DNA of 64,000 bases from UBA6168 sp041163745 (GCA_041163745.1 JBEAQU010000064.1:31541-95540); one strand, 5' to 3'. Counted from the stretch's first letter, positions 18,178-27,830 are shown. Numbers and translations: made by a program. The notes: generated by a model from the sequence alone, not told the origin.

Positions 18178-20412
18178 ATGGAAAAGACAAACGCGGAAGA
18201 CCGGCGAAGGCCGTGTGTCCGGGCAGGAAGCAAGGCTTTTCATGTGCATATCCTTTCCTGGGTGCTGACGACCCTTTCGTTCCTGTTTCCTTTCCGGATG
18301 TGGGGCCAGACGGAGCCGTCGGCCCTGATGGAACTGCAAAGTACGGACAAGGGCTTTCTGCTGCCTCGCATGTCGAAATTTCAGCGCGATGCCATCACCG
18401 AACCCGCCACAGGCCTGATGATATACAATACGACGGCGGGTTGCCTGGAGGTCAATTACGGGAATCCCGATGTGCCGGCCTGGTTCTCCCTGGGATGTGC
18501 AGGCACCATCGGGAGCCTGGACTGCGGCGGTGCGACGGTCGCCGGGAATCTGCGCTACAGTCCGGACGAGCTTCTGCTGGCTGCTGCGATCGTACCATAT
18601 GCCGGTGGCAACGGCGGTATCCATATGGGGCAGGTGGTGAGTTCGACCGGGGTGACGGGACTCACGGCGACGCTATCGGCCGGCAGCTTCGCCCTGGGGA
18701 ATGGCAGCCTGGTATACACCGTCGCCGGCAATGCCTCCAGCGCCGGAACAGCGGTTTTCGCCTTGCAGCTCGGCGGTCAGGGTTGCACGCTGTCCGTTCC
18801 GGTGTCCGGATGCGGTGCCTTTGTCGGTACCGGGCAATGGAAAGCGTTCCAGTGACACAACTTGGCCGCGGCGAACACCGCCGCCGACCCCTTCACGCCG
18901 AGCTGGGAAATCAACGGAGGCTACTGGCAGTGGGGTCGCAGAGGACCCAACCCTTTCGAATGGATTTCCACGAATACAGCTGCGTATGCGCACGGTCCGA
19001 CCGGCCCGGGTCCGACGAATGCCCATGAAGGAGCCATCGCAGGCTGGAACCAGACAGGTGCCCCCAACGGCGCCTGGTCGGATGATTCCAAGACGGCGGA
19101 AGACCCTTGCCCGGCCGGGTTCCGGGTGCCGACCAAGGCGCAGTGGGATGCCGTGGCTGCCAACAATACCGATTCCATCGTCGGAACCTGGGTGTCCGAT
19201 GCCACGAATTACAGTGCCGGCCGCTTTTTCGGTCCGGCGCTGATGCTGCCGGCGGCGGGGTTCCGCAAAAGCTCCGACGGCTTGCTGCAGCAGCGCGGAA
19301 GCTTCGGCTGTTATCTGAGCAGCAAGGAGGAAGGACCGGAATTTGCCTGGAGTCTGTCCTTCACCCAAAACTATCCGGCCGGTACGGCTCATTACGACCG
19401 CCGGTTCGGTTTCTCCATCCGCTGCATCGCGATGACGACTGCATCGAACACCGGTACGGTCGGTTTCCTCGACTGCGCCAACCCGGCCTTGACGGGTGTC
19501 CTGACAGCGGATTCCGTTGCCAACGGGGTCATCGTCCGGGTGCCCTACACCGGCGGTGACGGCGGTACGCACAGCGGACAGACCGTGGTGTCGTCCGGTG
19601 TGACGGGGCTGACGGCCGAACTTGCGGCCGGCAACTTCGCCTCCGGCTCGGACAGCCTGAGCTACACCATCACCGGAACACCGGATACAAGCGGTACGGC
19701 TGGTTTCGCCCTGGACATCGGCGGACAAAACTGTACTTTGGAGCTGATGGTGGAGGCTGGGGCTTGTGTCCCGGAGACAAATTGCTGGGCAATGGTAAGC
19801 ATGACGGACACCTTGTTCTTCCAGTGCCACAACCTGGCTTCGGCGAACCCCTGCGCCGACCCCTTCACACCGAGCTGGGAAACAAACGGAGGCTACTGGC
19901 AGTGGGGCCGGAAAGGACCCGATGAGAGCCTGTGGCTGCATACGAACACCACGGAATTCGCGCACGGTCCGGCCGGGCCAGGCCCGGCGGATGCCAATGG
20001 CGGAACCATCGCAGGCTGGAACCAAACGGCGGCCCCCAACGGCGCCTGGTCGGATGCTTCCAAGACGGCGGAAGACCCCTGTCCGGCCGGATTCCGGGTG
20101 CCGACCAAGGCGCAGTGGGACGGGGTGCGGGAGAACAACTTGCAAAGTGTCATCGGTACCTGGTTTGCGGGTTCCACGAATTACAGTGCCGGCCGCTTTT
20201 TCGGTCCGGCGCTGATGCTGCCGGCAAGCGGTCGTCGTCATCCAGCTGACGGCCTGCTGGAATATCGTGGTCATGATGGCTACTATTGGAGCAGTACGGC
20301 GTATGAATACGGAACGAACTTCGCCTGGGACCTGGAATTCAGCAGCGGTGTCAGCTATCCGTACAACCCGCACCGTCGGAACGGCTTTTCCATCCGCTGT
20401 GCTGCGGAATGA
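18178..20412 (+). pseudogene. Exported tandem Fib_succ_major surface protein, interrupted by one TGA
   Basis: The reading frame is open from ATG 18178 to TGA 20410-20412 except for one in-frame TGA at 18853-18855. Architecture: basic leader and signal segment (ILSWVLTTLSFLFPF); a Bacteroidota leader motif (MELQSTDKGFLLPRM ... GLMIYNTTAGC); beta-domain 1 (~19-kDa scale repeat ending CTLSVPVSG); Fib_succ_major domain 1 (from HNLAAANTAADPFTPSWE); beta-domain 2; Fib_succ_major domain 2, ending SIRCAAE. At the TGA the two paralogous copies in the window have TGC (Cys in CHNLA), so this is a one-base nonsense change. The result is either a 225-aa truncated product or a silent gene. Downstream of the stop there is no other frame damage, which points to a recent event or to maintained readthrough. 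Confidence 0.8.
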
Positions 20413-20491
20413 TCCGTTGCGTCGGTGGGGTGGCTGCCGGAGCAGGATGCTTCGGTGCTCGGTTTCCATCGGGTCCTGGGGGTGATGCCGG

Positions 20492-21595
20492 TCATCCGCC
20501 CGTGCCATGCGGGTCGGCGGTCGTGTTCCTGGCCCAGAAAGTCAGTTCCGGCGTGGACAATCCCAGTTTGTGGTCCGGTATCTCCGTATTAAGGATGCCT
20601 GGACGCCGGACGCCGGGGATGACCTGCACATCGTAGATTTCGTCTACCGACGAAAGGTAGTGGATGTCGCCGACGAGGGCACCCGTCGGGAGATGGAGGA
20701 TGGAGACGCCTGCGGACCGGGCCCGCTCCGCGAAAGGAAGATGCCCGAAGGTGGAGCTGCCCTTCCGAAGTTTGGAGCGGCCGACGAAGAGATAGTCTCC
20801 CATCCGGCACAAACCACGGACGAAGCCGTCGAAGCGGCGGACGACCGTACGGCTGCCCTTGTCAGTATCCACCCGTACCAGTTCTCCGGTGGCGGAGAGC
20901 AGGAGGAACAGTTCTCCGTCGAACAAACGCGGGGAATGGGGCATGGGCAGGGAGCTGGCGACGATTTCACCGGAGGGGATATCCAGCAGGACGCCGTGGG
21001 TGGTGACGCCCGGCCGCCAGCCCTGTGGCTCGTCCGTGGCGGAGAATGCGGTGGCGAAACGGGGGCGCCCAAAATCCAATGCCATGCCATTGAGGTGACA
21101 GCGGTCGTCGCTGGCAAGCCGGCTGATGAAGGGCGGCTGCCAAATCGGGGTGAAGCTGTGCCGGCCATCGATCCGGACCAGGCAGGAAAAGGCGGTGTTC
21201 ACGGCCAGCAACTCGCCGTCGGCACCCCAATCCAGGTCATGTACGTCCAGCTGTCCGGTATGGTAGGTAAGCCTGGGCAGGAACAGCGCATCATAGGTTT
21301 CCGGCCGACGTGGATAGTGCCAGGCCAGCTCCGGAGAATTGACCAGCACCAGCACCTCGTCCAGGCAAGCGACGGCCAGGGTGTCGTCCCGCAGCGCGAT
21401 ACCCATGGGTTTGGGAAAATTCCGCGGAAGCTGCGCCAGCCGCTCCCGGTCCGCGGCGCTCAGGAAGATGACCTTGCCGGCCTGGAAAGTGCTCAGCACC
21501 AGCGTACAGCCCAGGTCGTACAACAGTTCCGGGACACCTGGGGTATAGCTGCAGGAAAAAGGGGGCGGCGGACCGCCTTCGGTATTTTTATCCAT
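20492..21595 (-). CDS. TIGR03032-family protein (beta-propeller-like)
   Basis: The 367-aa protein matches my recollection of TIGR03032: FSCSYTPGVPELLYDLGCTLVLSTFQAGKV at the start, then LNGMALDFGRPRFATAFSATD and a VDEIYDVQVIPGVRRPGIL near the end. No signal peptide is visible. The repeated short beta patterns suggest a propeller. The family function is not established; members often occur near capsule or surface-glycan genes, but the context here is only a surface-protein gene. It sits, with the Fib_succ_major gene, between inverted repeat copies C and A. Confidence 0.8.
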   Translation of the reverse strand: MDKNTEGGPPPPFSCSYTPGVPELLYDLGCTLVLSTFQAGKVIFLSAADRERLAQLPRNFPKPMGIALRDDTLAVACLDEVLVLVNSPELAWHYPRRPETYDALFLPRLTYHTGQLDVHDLDWGADGELLAVNTAFSCLVRIDGRHSFTPIWQPPFISRLASDDRCHLNGMALDFGRPRFATAFSATDEPQGWRPGVTTHGVLLDIPSGEIVASSLPMPHSPRLFDGELFLLLSATGELVRVDTDKGSRTVVRRFDGFVRGLCRMGDYLFVGRSKLRKGSSTFGHLPFAERARSAGVSILHLPTGALVGDIHYLSSVDEIYDVQVIPGVRRPGILNTEIPDHKLGLSTPELTFWARNTTADPHGTGG

Positions 21596-21837
21596 AGGGC
21601 TTGTTCATAAACTTTTCCGCCGGGGTGGCAGACAGGCTCCGGTCATGCCGTAAAGTTAAGCGGAACCGGCTTTTGTTGTTCCGCCCGGACGCGACGGCCG
21701 TCATTTCCCGTCTCCGGCATCCGGTCTCCGCCCTTCCAGGCCTCGTCGGCATTTCCAGGATGCGACGGCGCTGCGGGAAAAACAGTCCCGGACACATCGG
21801 GCGTAAACCAAACTGCCGGACCACCAATCCGCGGCAT
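21596..21837. other. Gene-free region left of repeat copy A
   Basis: About 240 bases upstream of the TIGR03032 gene with no supported gene; it presumably carries its leftward promoter. The right end grades into repeat copy A. Confidence 0.45.
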
Positions 21838-22155
21838 ACCAGCCCGCGAAGCAGGGAGCAAGTCTATCCCATCAACACCTAAGCTGCCCAACGCCGCAAA
21901 CGCTCCCTGCTGCGCGGGGAGCAAAATCCTTGTAATCAGAAAGGCGAAAAATTACAACACAAGGCCAATCATAAAATTACAGAATAAAAATCCCTGTAAT
22001 TAGCCAAATTCTCTAAAATTCGCAATCCGGCGCTTTCCGCGAAGCGGGGCGCAAGAACCTCCCTTGAACAACCAATCCGCCAGTCCGTCACCGCTTCGGC
22101 CGCGACAGTTCGCATCAACCCGGATCAAAGCGGAACCGATAATTTGATTGCGCCC
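21838..22155 (+). repeat. Dispersed ~315-bp intergenic repeat, copy A (plus)
   Basis: Starts at ACCAGCCCGCGAAGCAGGG and ends near AATTTGATTGCGCCCG. Shared blocks with copies B and C are GGGGAGCAAAAT, AAAAATCCCTGTAATTAGCC, AAAATTCGC, AACCTCCC, CCAATCCGCCA, CGGCCGCGAC and GGAACCGATAATTTGATT. It carries hairpins of the CCGC-GAA-GCGG type (21842-21856 and 22036-22050). It has no ORF and no terminal inverted repeats that I can see. GH3 starts ~125 bases to the right. Confidence 0.8.
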
Positions 22156-22280
22156 GACGCATCCGTACCGCCGGCGCTCCCCGGCATCCAAGGGATCGCC
22201 CGGTCCGGAGGAATCCCTCCGATTGCTTCGGTATCTGCCTTTTTTTACGGAAGTTTACCGTCGTAACAGAAACCTTGCCC

Positions 22281-23789
22281 ATGGCATTGCGATCCACCTT
22301 TTTGAGACCCTTTGCCCGTCATGTCGCCCGGGGCATCGACCGCTGGTCGGCAGATCCTGTCGGTGCCCAGGCGAAGGTATTGCGGGAACTGCTGCGCAAC
22401 GGGCGCAGGACCGCCTTCGGACGGTTTCACGGGCTGGACCGAGTGCGGGACCACACCGGCTTCCGGGCGGCGGTTCCCCTGCGTGATTACGAAGGCCTCC
22501 GGCCCTGGGTGGAACGGATCAAGGCCGGAGAGGAGAGCGTCCTCTGGCCGGGAATGCCCAAGTATTTCGCAAAGACCTCCGGTACGACTTCCGGGGTCAA
22601 ATACATCCCACTGACCGCCGACAGCCTTCCCAATCATTTCGGTACCGCCCGGAACGCCTTGTTCAACTATGCCGCCCGGACAGGCAACTACCGTTTCTTC
22701 GACGGCAAGATGATTTTTCTGTCCGGCAGCCCGGTCCTGGAAAAAGTCGGTCCGATACCGACCGGCCGGTTGTCCGGCATCGTAAACCATGAAGTGCCGG
22801 CCTGGTTGCGGACCCACCAGCTTCCGTCCTATCCCACCAACTGCATCGAAGCCTGGGAGGACAAGCTGGACGCCATCGTTGTGGAAACCATTGGTCAGGA
22901 CCTCCGGCTGATCAGCGGCATTCCACCCTGGGTACAGATGTATTACGAGCGCCTGCTCGAACGCAGCGGCTGCCGGACAGTGAAGGACATCTTTCCGCAT
23001 TTCGATGTGTTTGTGTACGGGGGAGTCAGCTTCGAACCGTACCGGGACAGCCTCGAACGTTTGCAGGGCCGTCGAATGGACAGTGTGGAGACCTATCCTG
23101 CCAGCGAGGGTTTCATCGCCTTCCAGGACCGGCAGGATGACCCGGGTCTTCTGCTCAATGTCGACTCCGGCATATTCTTCGAGTTCGTCCCGCTTGAGGA
23201 AGTGGGTAGTCCGCAACCTCGCCGACTGACCGTCGGCGAGGTGGAGACTGGTGTTCACTACGCCCTGGTCATCAACAACAACGCCGGATTGTGGGGGTAT
23301 GAGATCGGGGATACCGTGCAGTTCGTCTCCCTTTTCCCGCACCGGCTGGTCGTCAGCGGCCGTGTGCGGCATTTCATTTCCGCATTCGGCGAACATGTCA
23401 TCGGAAAGGAGGTGGAAACGGCCATGCAGGCCGCCATGCAGGCCACCGGAGCCGGAATCGTCGAATTCACCGTCGCCCCGCAGGTGTCTCCGCCGGAAGG
23501 AGGGCTTCCTTATCATGAATGGCTGGTGGAGTTCGAACGGCCACCGGCAGATCTGAGCCGGTTCGCCGCCATCCTGGACGAACAAATGACGGCGCAGAAC
23601 ATTTACTACAGGGACCTGGTCCGGGGCAACATCCTGCAGCCGCTGCGTGTGACCAGCCTTCCGCAGGATTGTTTCCGCGACCACATGCGTTCACAAGGGA
23701 AGTTGGGAGGGCAGAACAAGGTGCCGCGTCTGTCCAATGACAGAAACCTGGCGGACGCCCTGCATGCCCTCCGGACGGCCGGAAAGTGA
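22281..23789 (+). CDS. GH3 auxin-responsive promoter family protein
   Basis: The 502-aa product has the GH3 acyl-adenylate enzyme pattern: FAKTSGTTSGVKYIPLT (ATP/phosphate loop), ETYPASEGFIAFQD, YALVINNNAGLWGYEIGD and RHFISAFGEHVIGKEVE. In plants GH3 enzymes conjugate amino acids to hormones. Bacterial members are common in Bacteroidota and their acyl substrates are mostly unknown. I choose ATG 22281 over TTG 22275. The thioredoxin lipoprotein gene starts 19 bases after the stop, so the two may be co-transcribed. Confidence 0.9.
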   Translation: MALRSTFLRPFARHVARGIDRWSADPVGAQAKVLRELLRNGRRTAFGRFHGLDRVRDHTGFRAAVPLRDYEGLRPWVERIKAGEESVLWPGMPKYFAKTSGTTSGVKYIPLTADSLPNHFGTARNALFNYAARTGNYRFFDGKMIFLSGSPVLEKVGPIPTGRLSGIVNHEVPAWLRTHQLPSYPTNCIEAWEDKLDAIVVETIGQDLRLISGIPPWVQMYYERLLERSGCRTVKDIFPHFDVFVYGGVSFEPYRDSLERLQGRRMDSVETYPASEGFIAFQDRQDDPGLLLNVDSGIFFEFVPLEEVGSPQPRRLTVGEVETGVHYALVINNNAGLWGYEIGDTVQFVSLFPHRLVVSGRVRHFISAFGEHVIGKEVETAMQAAMQATGAGIVEFTVAPQVSPPEGGLPYHEWLVEFERPPADLSRFAAILDEQMTAQNIYYRDLVRGNILQPLRVTSLPQDCFRDHMRSQGKLGGQNKVPRLSNDRNLADALHALRTAGK

Positions 23790-23807
23790 AGAAAAAGCAA
23801 TGTTCAG

Positions 23808-24347
23808 ATGCCGAGAACACTCCTCTTTTGCTGTTGTCTGAGTCTGGTGGGCTGCCTCAATGCCGCGGATCCGAACCGTAGCGCCGGGCCGGCGGCTCCG
23901 GCCCCGGCCGCCGATACCATTCCTTTCCCGGTCTACCTCGATTTCGACGCGTTCGAGCCATGGTTGCAGCCCGGGAACGACACCACCTTTGTCTTCAACT
24001 TCTGGGCGACCTGGTGCCAACCATGTTTGGCGGAAATGCCGCTTTTCGAGCGGCTCATCGCGGAAACGGCGGACCAACCTGTGCGGGTGGTGCTCGTGAG
24101 CATGGATTTTCCGCGGGACATCCTCGGCAAGCTGGTTCCCTTTGTATCGCAGCGGCAGCTGACGCCGTATGTCCTGTGTCTGGCCGACCTGGACTACAAC
24201 AGCTGGATCGACCGGGTGAGTCCGGCCTGGGACGGGGCGATCCCGTTCACCCTGGTGGTGAACCGCGACCGTCGGGAACACATGACCGGCGAGTGGCCGG
24301 ATTACGAGGCCTTGCGTGCCTGGGTGCGGGGTGCCGCCGGCGGATGA
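23808..24347 (+). CDS. TlpA-like thioredoxin lipoprotein
   Basis: The 179-aa protein begins with a lipoprotein signal (LLFCCCLSLVGCLNAA; lipobox LVGC), a short Pro/Ala linker, and then a thioredoxin fold with FNFWATWCQPCLAEMP holding the CQPC redox pair. The cis-Pro region (WDGAIPFTLVVN) is present. It should be anchored in the membrane facing the periplasm and reduce or exchange disulfides there. It is close behind GH3 and converges with the TonB receptor gene, whose stop is 10 bases away. Confidence 0.88.
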   Translation: MPRTLLFCCCLSLVGCLNAADPNRSAGPAAPAPAADTIPFPVYLDFDAFEPWLQPGNDTTFVFNFWATWCQPCLAEMPLFERLIAETADQPVRVVLVSMDFPRDILGKLVPFVSQRQLTPYVLCLADLDYNSWIDRVSPAWDGAIPFTLVVNRDRREHMTGEWPDYEALRAWVRGAAGG

Positions 24348-24356
24348 CCGGCCTGC

Positions 24357-26741
24357 TCAGCCGGCCTGGCGGGACGTCCGCCAGGTCAGGATGGGAATCA
24401 GGCCGAGTTGCTTCTTCAGCTCGACCCGGTCGAGCACCGGGTCGTAATAATGGTATTGTGCGTTGCGCCGGCCTGTCAGGTTCTGCAGGTCCAGGGAGAG
24501 CAGGCTGTTGCGGCCGTCGCGGCTGCGGCGCAGGTACAGGCGCAGATCCATCCGGGCATAATCCGCCAAGCGGACGCCGAACGGCCGTTCCGGGTCATAA
24601 ACCGTGAACCCTTGTTCCCGGGAAGCCTCCACATCGATCGGTGTGTCCATCATGCCGCCCAACCAGCTGGCCCGGCCGCTGAGCCCCCAGGTGCGGACCA
24701 ACTTTCCTTTTTGACGGACGAATTCCCGGCCGGTACTGACATGCAACAGATGTCGGCCGTCATAACGGGTCGGCCCCCAGGTGCCGTCCGGTCGGGTGTG
24801 TTCCGACCGGTACAAGGAGCCGGACAGGAGCAGGAAGAACCGTTCCGTGAGGTAATGCTGGAAAGAGGCGTCCAGGCCGTAGTTCCGTGCGCGTCCGTCG
24901 GCGGTCAGGCGGATATCCGGCGCCAGGATCCATTCTCCCAGCGAAGGTGCGGAGAAATCCGGGACGTTTGCGGCGGAGAACAGGCCGTCCGTCCGGGTGG
25001 ATACCGGGATGCCATCGGTTCGTTGGAGGTAAGGTTCCAGCAGCAGGACAGCACCGGTTCCGAAACGGAGCCGGTAGGCCGCGCTGTATTGCCAGGACCG
25101 TTGGAAGCCCAGCCCTTTCGGCCGGATCCGGGGCAGGGCGTACAATTGGGCCATTGGAGTTTGGGAGGACCGTCCGGCGGACAGGGCGACGGAGTGTCGT
25201 TGGTTCGGCCGAAAGTGCAGTGCCAGCCGGGGCGAGACCACGTTTTGGGTGGGGTCGAAGGAGAAATGGTGGACCTGGCAGCCGGCTTCGAGGCGCCAGC
25301 GCGGGGACAGGTCCCGGTGGAGGTCGGCGAAAGGCAGCCAGCGCCAGCCGGCCAGGTCGCCGGACAGCGAGAATCCGGGGGCAGCCGGCAGTTGGAAGTC
25401 CGACCGGAACCCGAATGTTTCCCGGTAGAGCTGGAAGCCGGAACGGAAGCGCCAGCGGGGGCGTGGTTGGCCGGAGAGGATGATGGAGAGGGCTGTCTTG
25501 CACTCGCGCAGGGAATCCGTTTCCAACGAAGTGGCGGCGGGGCCGGCCGGATTCGTCCAACGCCGGTGGGACAAGCCGGACCACAGGGCGGTGGTGCGCA
25601 GGACGCTCCGGCGGCCGACCGGCAGCACGTGGGTGGCGCCCACGGCCCCCATGGCAGAACGGAAGTCAATGTCGAGCCGCGACTTTTCGGAGGTCCACCG
25701 GGTGGAATCGGCTTCTCCCCGGAATCGGGTGCTGCTGTTGCCCCCCAGGCCGAATACCGAGAGCCGACCCGCTTTGCGGGTCGGGAAGACGGTGGAGAAG
25801 GAAAAATCCTGAAAACGGTTGTCTTCGTCCCCGAAATCCACCCCCAACCCGGTCAGCAGGCCCGTGAAGGAGTACCGGTAATTCAGAAGATAAGCGGGTG
25901 CGTCGGCCGTCGGATTTTTTCGAAAGGGCCCTTCCGCGGCGTATTCCAGTCCGATGAATCCGATTTGTCGGGTCCGTTCCGGCAGTTGGTCGTTGCCGTT
26001 GCGCAGTTGCATGTCGAGGATGGCACCGGTGGCGTTGTCGTAACCGGAAGGAAATGCGCCGGTCATGAAATTCGAGGTGGCCAGGAGTTGGGGGCTCAGG
26101 ATATTGACGCCGCCGCCGGCCTGGGTGGGTCGGTCGCTGAAGGTGCCGGCGTTGGCGGAGTGGTTGGGGTTGACGATCTCGACACCTTCCAGTCGCCATT
26201 TGACGGCGTTCGGTCCGTTCCCACGGACGGCGAAGAGGTTGGTTCCGTCCTGTTGGCCCGCCACGCCGGGATAGGCCATGACCAGACGGGCCGGATCGTT
26301 GAAGGTGGAAGGGAAACGGAATTGGTCTTCGACGGTGAGCAGGCGGGTGCCGGGCAGTTCCGCCGGAAGGGCCGCCTGTGCAGGGACGACGACGGCCGCA
26401 AGCGACTGTCGTTCCGTTTGCAGGCGGATGGTCAGCACCACCTGTCTGCCCGCTTCCAGCAAAATCTCCTGGAGGGTGAGGGTTCCGTATCCCAGGTAGG
26501 AAACCTGGAGCTGGTACCGGCCCACCGGGAGCGAGTCCATCCGGAAGCGACCGTCCGCGTCGGATACAGTTCCGCGGACGAGCGTGTCACCGCGGAGGGC
26601 GGCCACTGTGGCACTGGCCAGCGGCATCGCGTTGGCGGCATCGATTACAGTTCCGCGCACCGTTTGGCGGGGAATTTGGGCGGCAAGCTGCCAGCAGGCA
26701 GAAAGGATCAGCAACAGGAAGGACATTCGTTGCATGGGCAT
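24357..26741 (-). CDS. TonB-dependent outer-membrane receptor
   Basis: The 794-aa protein starts at ATG 26741 (MPMQRMSFLLLILSACWQ) with a signal peptide. A carboxypeptidase-regulatory-like beta-sandwich follows (VRGTVIDAANAMPLASATV ... VSYLGYGTLTLQEI), then a plug region (FAVRGNGPNAVKWRLEGVEI, GGGVNILSPQLLATSNFMTG) and a long beta-barrel ending in LSLDLQNLTGRRNAQYHYYD and aromatic-rich strands. It would import a ligand across the outer membrane with TonB energy. There is no SusD partner, so a glycan role is not indicated; a siderophore, metal or other compound is possible. Confidence 0.9.
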   Translation of the reverse strand: MPMQRMSFLLLILSACWQLAAQIPRQTVRGTVIDAANAMPLASATVAALRGDTLVRGTVSDADGRFRMDSLPVGRYQLQVSYLGYGTLTLQEILLEAGRQVVLTIRLQTERQSLAAVVVPAQAALPAELPGTRLLTVEDQFRFPSTFNDPARLVMAYPGVAGQQDGTNLFAVRGNGPNAVKWRLEGVEIVNPNHSANAGTFSDRPTQAGGGVNILSPQLLATSNFMTGAFPSGYDNATGAILDMQLRNGNDQLPERTRQIGFIGLEYAAEGPFRKNPTADAPAYLLNYRYSFTGLLTGLGVDFGDEDNRFQDFSFSTVFPTRKAGRLSVFGLGGNSSTRFRGEADSTRWTSEKSRLDIDFRSAMGAVGATHVLPVGRRSVLRTTALWSGLSHRRWTNPAGPAATSLETDSLRECKTALSIILSGQPRPRWRFRSGFQLYRETFGFRSDFQLPAAPGFSLSGDLAGWRWLPFADLHRDLSPRWRLEAGCQVHHFSFDPTQNVVSPRLALHFRPNQRHSVALSAGRSSQTPMAQLYALPRIRPKGLGFQRSWQYSAAYRLRFGTGAVLLLEPYLQRTDGIPVSTRTDGLFSAANVPDFSAPSLGEWILAPDIRLTADGRARNYGLDASFQHYLTERFFLLLSGSLYRSEHTRPDGTWGPTRYDGRHLLHVSTGREFVRQKGKLVRTWGLSGRASWLGGMMDTPIDVEASREQGFTVYDPERPFGVRLADYARMDLRLYLRRSRDGRNSLLSLDLQNLTGRRNAQYHYYDPVLDRVELKKQLGLIPILTWRTSRQAG

Positions 26742-26790
26742 TGTTTTCTTGTCATTTGTTTTCCATCGGAACAGGACGGCCGAAAGGCGG

Positions 26791-26798
26791 CAAAAATA
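26791..26798 (-). promoter_or_regulatory. Possible -7 box for the TonB receptor gene (TATTTTTG, minus)
   Basis: On the minus strand the bases read TATTTTTG, an exact TANNTTTG match 50 bases upstream of the chosen ATG (26741). No convincing -33 element was seen, so this is a positional and single-box call. Confidence 0.4.
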
Positions 26799-26936
26799 GG
26801 CATGGCACCTACAAAACGGTAGCGAGGCAACTGCCGCAAAGCCCTCCTCCAGGCGACTTTCCCCTGAACGGGCAAGACATTTGCAGCGGAAGAGTGATTT
26901 CTCTCGGTACCATGGCCGCAGGGAACACAATTCCGC

Positions 26937-27830
26937 ATGAACCACCGACCACAACACCGGGACGCATTGGAAAGGCCGCCCAGGCCGCTGGGCCTGTACG
27001 GCCGGTTATTGGTGCTTTCCGGAAGTTGGATGGTTCAGGTGGGGTGGGGGATGTTGGCCCTCTCGACCTACCTGGTCTGGGGTACGCCCCTTTGGCAGGA
27101 TTTGTTCTTCCGACTGGATGCGTTTCTGGCGGATTGGCAGTCCGTCGCAGGGACCGTCCTGACGGCGGAACCTTCCTCGGCCAGCTGGGGACTGCTGGAT
27201 CACTGGCGTTATTCCCATACCTTCCACCTGCATGACGGAGCGGTCATCCGAGGGGATAGCTACGGACCGGGCGGGCGCTTTGATGTCGGCGATACCGTGT
27301 TCATTCAGTATGATCCCGGCCATCCGGAATCGAACCATATCATCGGCCTGCACCGGGGACCTCCCATGGCATGGTTCCACTTGTCGCTGGCTGTTCCGCT
27401 GGTTGCACTGCTGTTTCTCGGTTTGGGGGTGACAAGACAGTGGGTGGAATTGCGCTTGTTGGAGCGGGGCATGCTGATCTGGGCGAACGTCGACCGCTAC
27501 CAGGCGGGGTCGGGCAAATGTCCGTTCGTGCCAGCTGCGCTTCGGTATCGTACCTGCCACCTGTCGTATGCCATCGGACGCAAGGTATTCCATACCACTT
27601 GGCGATTGCCCACCTGGCGAAGCGGCCGGCCGGCGGAAGGAGAATCGGTACTGGTCGTGGTTGATGCCGAGTCGCCCGGACTTCACCGTATTTACGACAC
27701 GGTTTCCGGTGCCCCGCCCCGCAACGCCACCGGGGAACCACTGCAGATGCCACCGGCCGGGGCATTGCTTCTGTTCCTGCCCGCCTTCCTTGGCTGGGTC
27801 AACCTGTTGTTCCTGATGCTGACGATTTGA
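26937..27830 (+). CDS. DUF3592-like membrane protein
   Basis: The 297-aa protein has a hydrophobic N-terminal segment (LVLSGSWMVQVGWGMLALSTYLVW), an extramembrane beta-rich part with the family-like GDTVFIQYDPGHPESNHI pattern, two further membrane segments (LSLAVPLVALLFLGLGV; LLLFLPAFLGWVNLLFLML) and a second beta-rich stretch (LVVVDAESPGLHRIYD). The repeated pattern of a beta domain ending in a short Asp/Pro motif fits DUF3592. The function is unknown. It is divergent from the TonB receptor gene. Confidence 0.65.
   Translation: MNHRPQHRDALERPPRPLGLYGRLLVLSGSWMVQVGWGMLALSTYLVWGTPLWQDLFFRLDAFLADWQSVAGTVLTAEPSSASWGLLDHWRYSHTFHLHDGAVIRGDSYGPGGRFDVGDTVFIQYDPGHPESNHIIGLHRGPPMAWFHLSLAVPLVALLFLGLGVTRQWVELRLLERGMLIWANVDRYQAGSGKCPFVPAALRYRTCHLSYAIGRKVFHTTWRLPTWRSGRPAEGESVLVVVDAESPGLHRIYDTVSGAPPRNATGEPLQMPPAGALLLFLPAFLGWVNLLFLMLTI

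Noticed and set aside
18853..18855. Selenocysteine insertion at the in-frame TGA
   Set aside because: The paralogues have Cys here, which fits Sec in principle, but sibling genes carry TAA and other TGA stops, the domain is an exported scaffold, and no obvious SECIS-like stem-loop with the expected apex was found just downstream.
19254..20410. Fib_succ_major tails as targets of the DGR template at 49461
   Set aside because: The template encodes the FGE-type GGS/NRNRNNP/GFR pattern, which does not align to these tails, and their differences are not limited to A positions.
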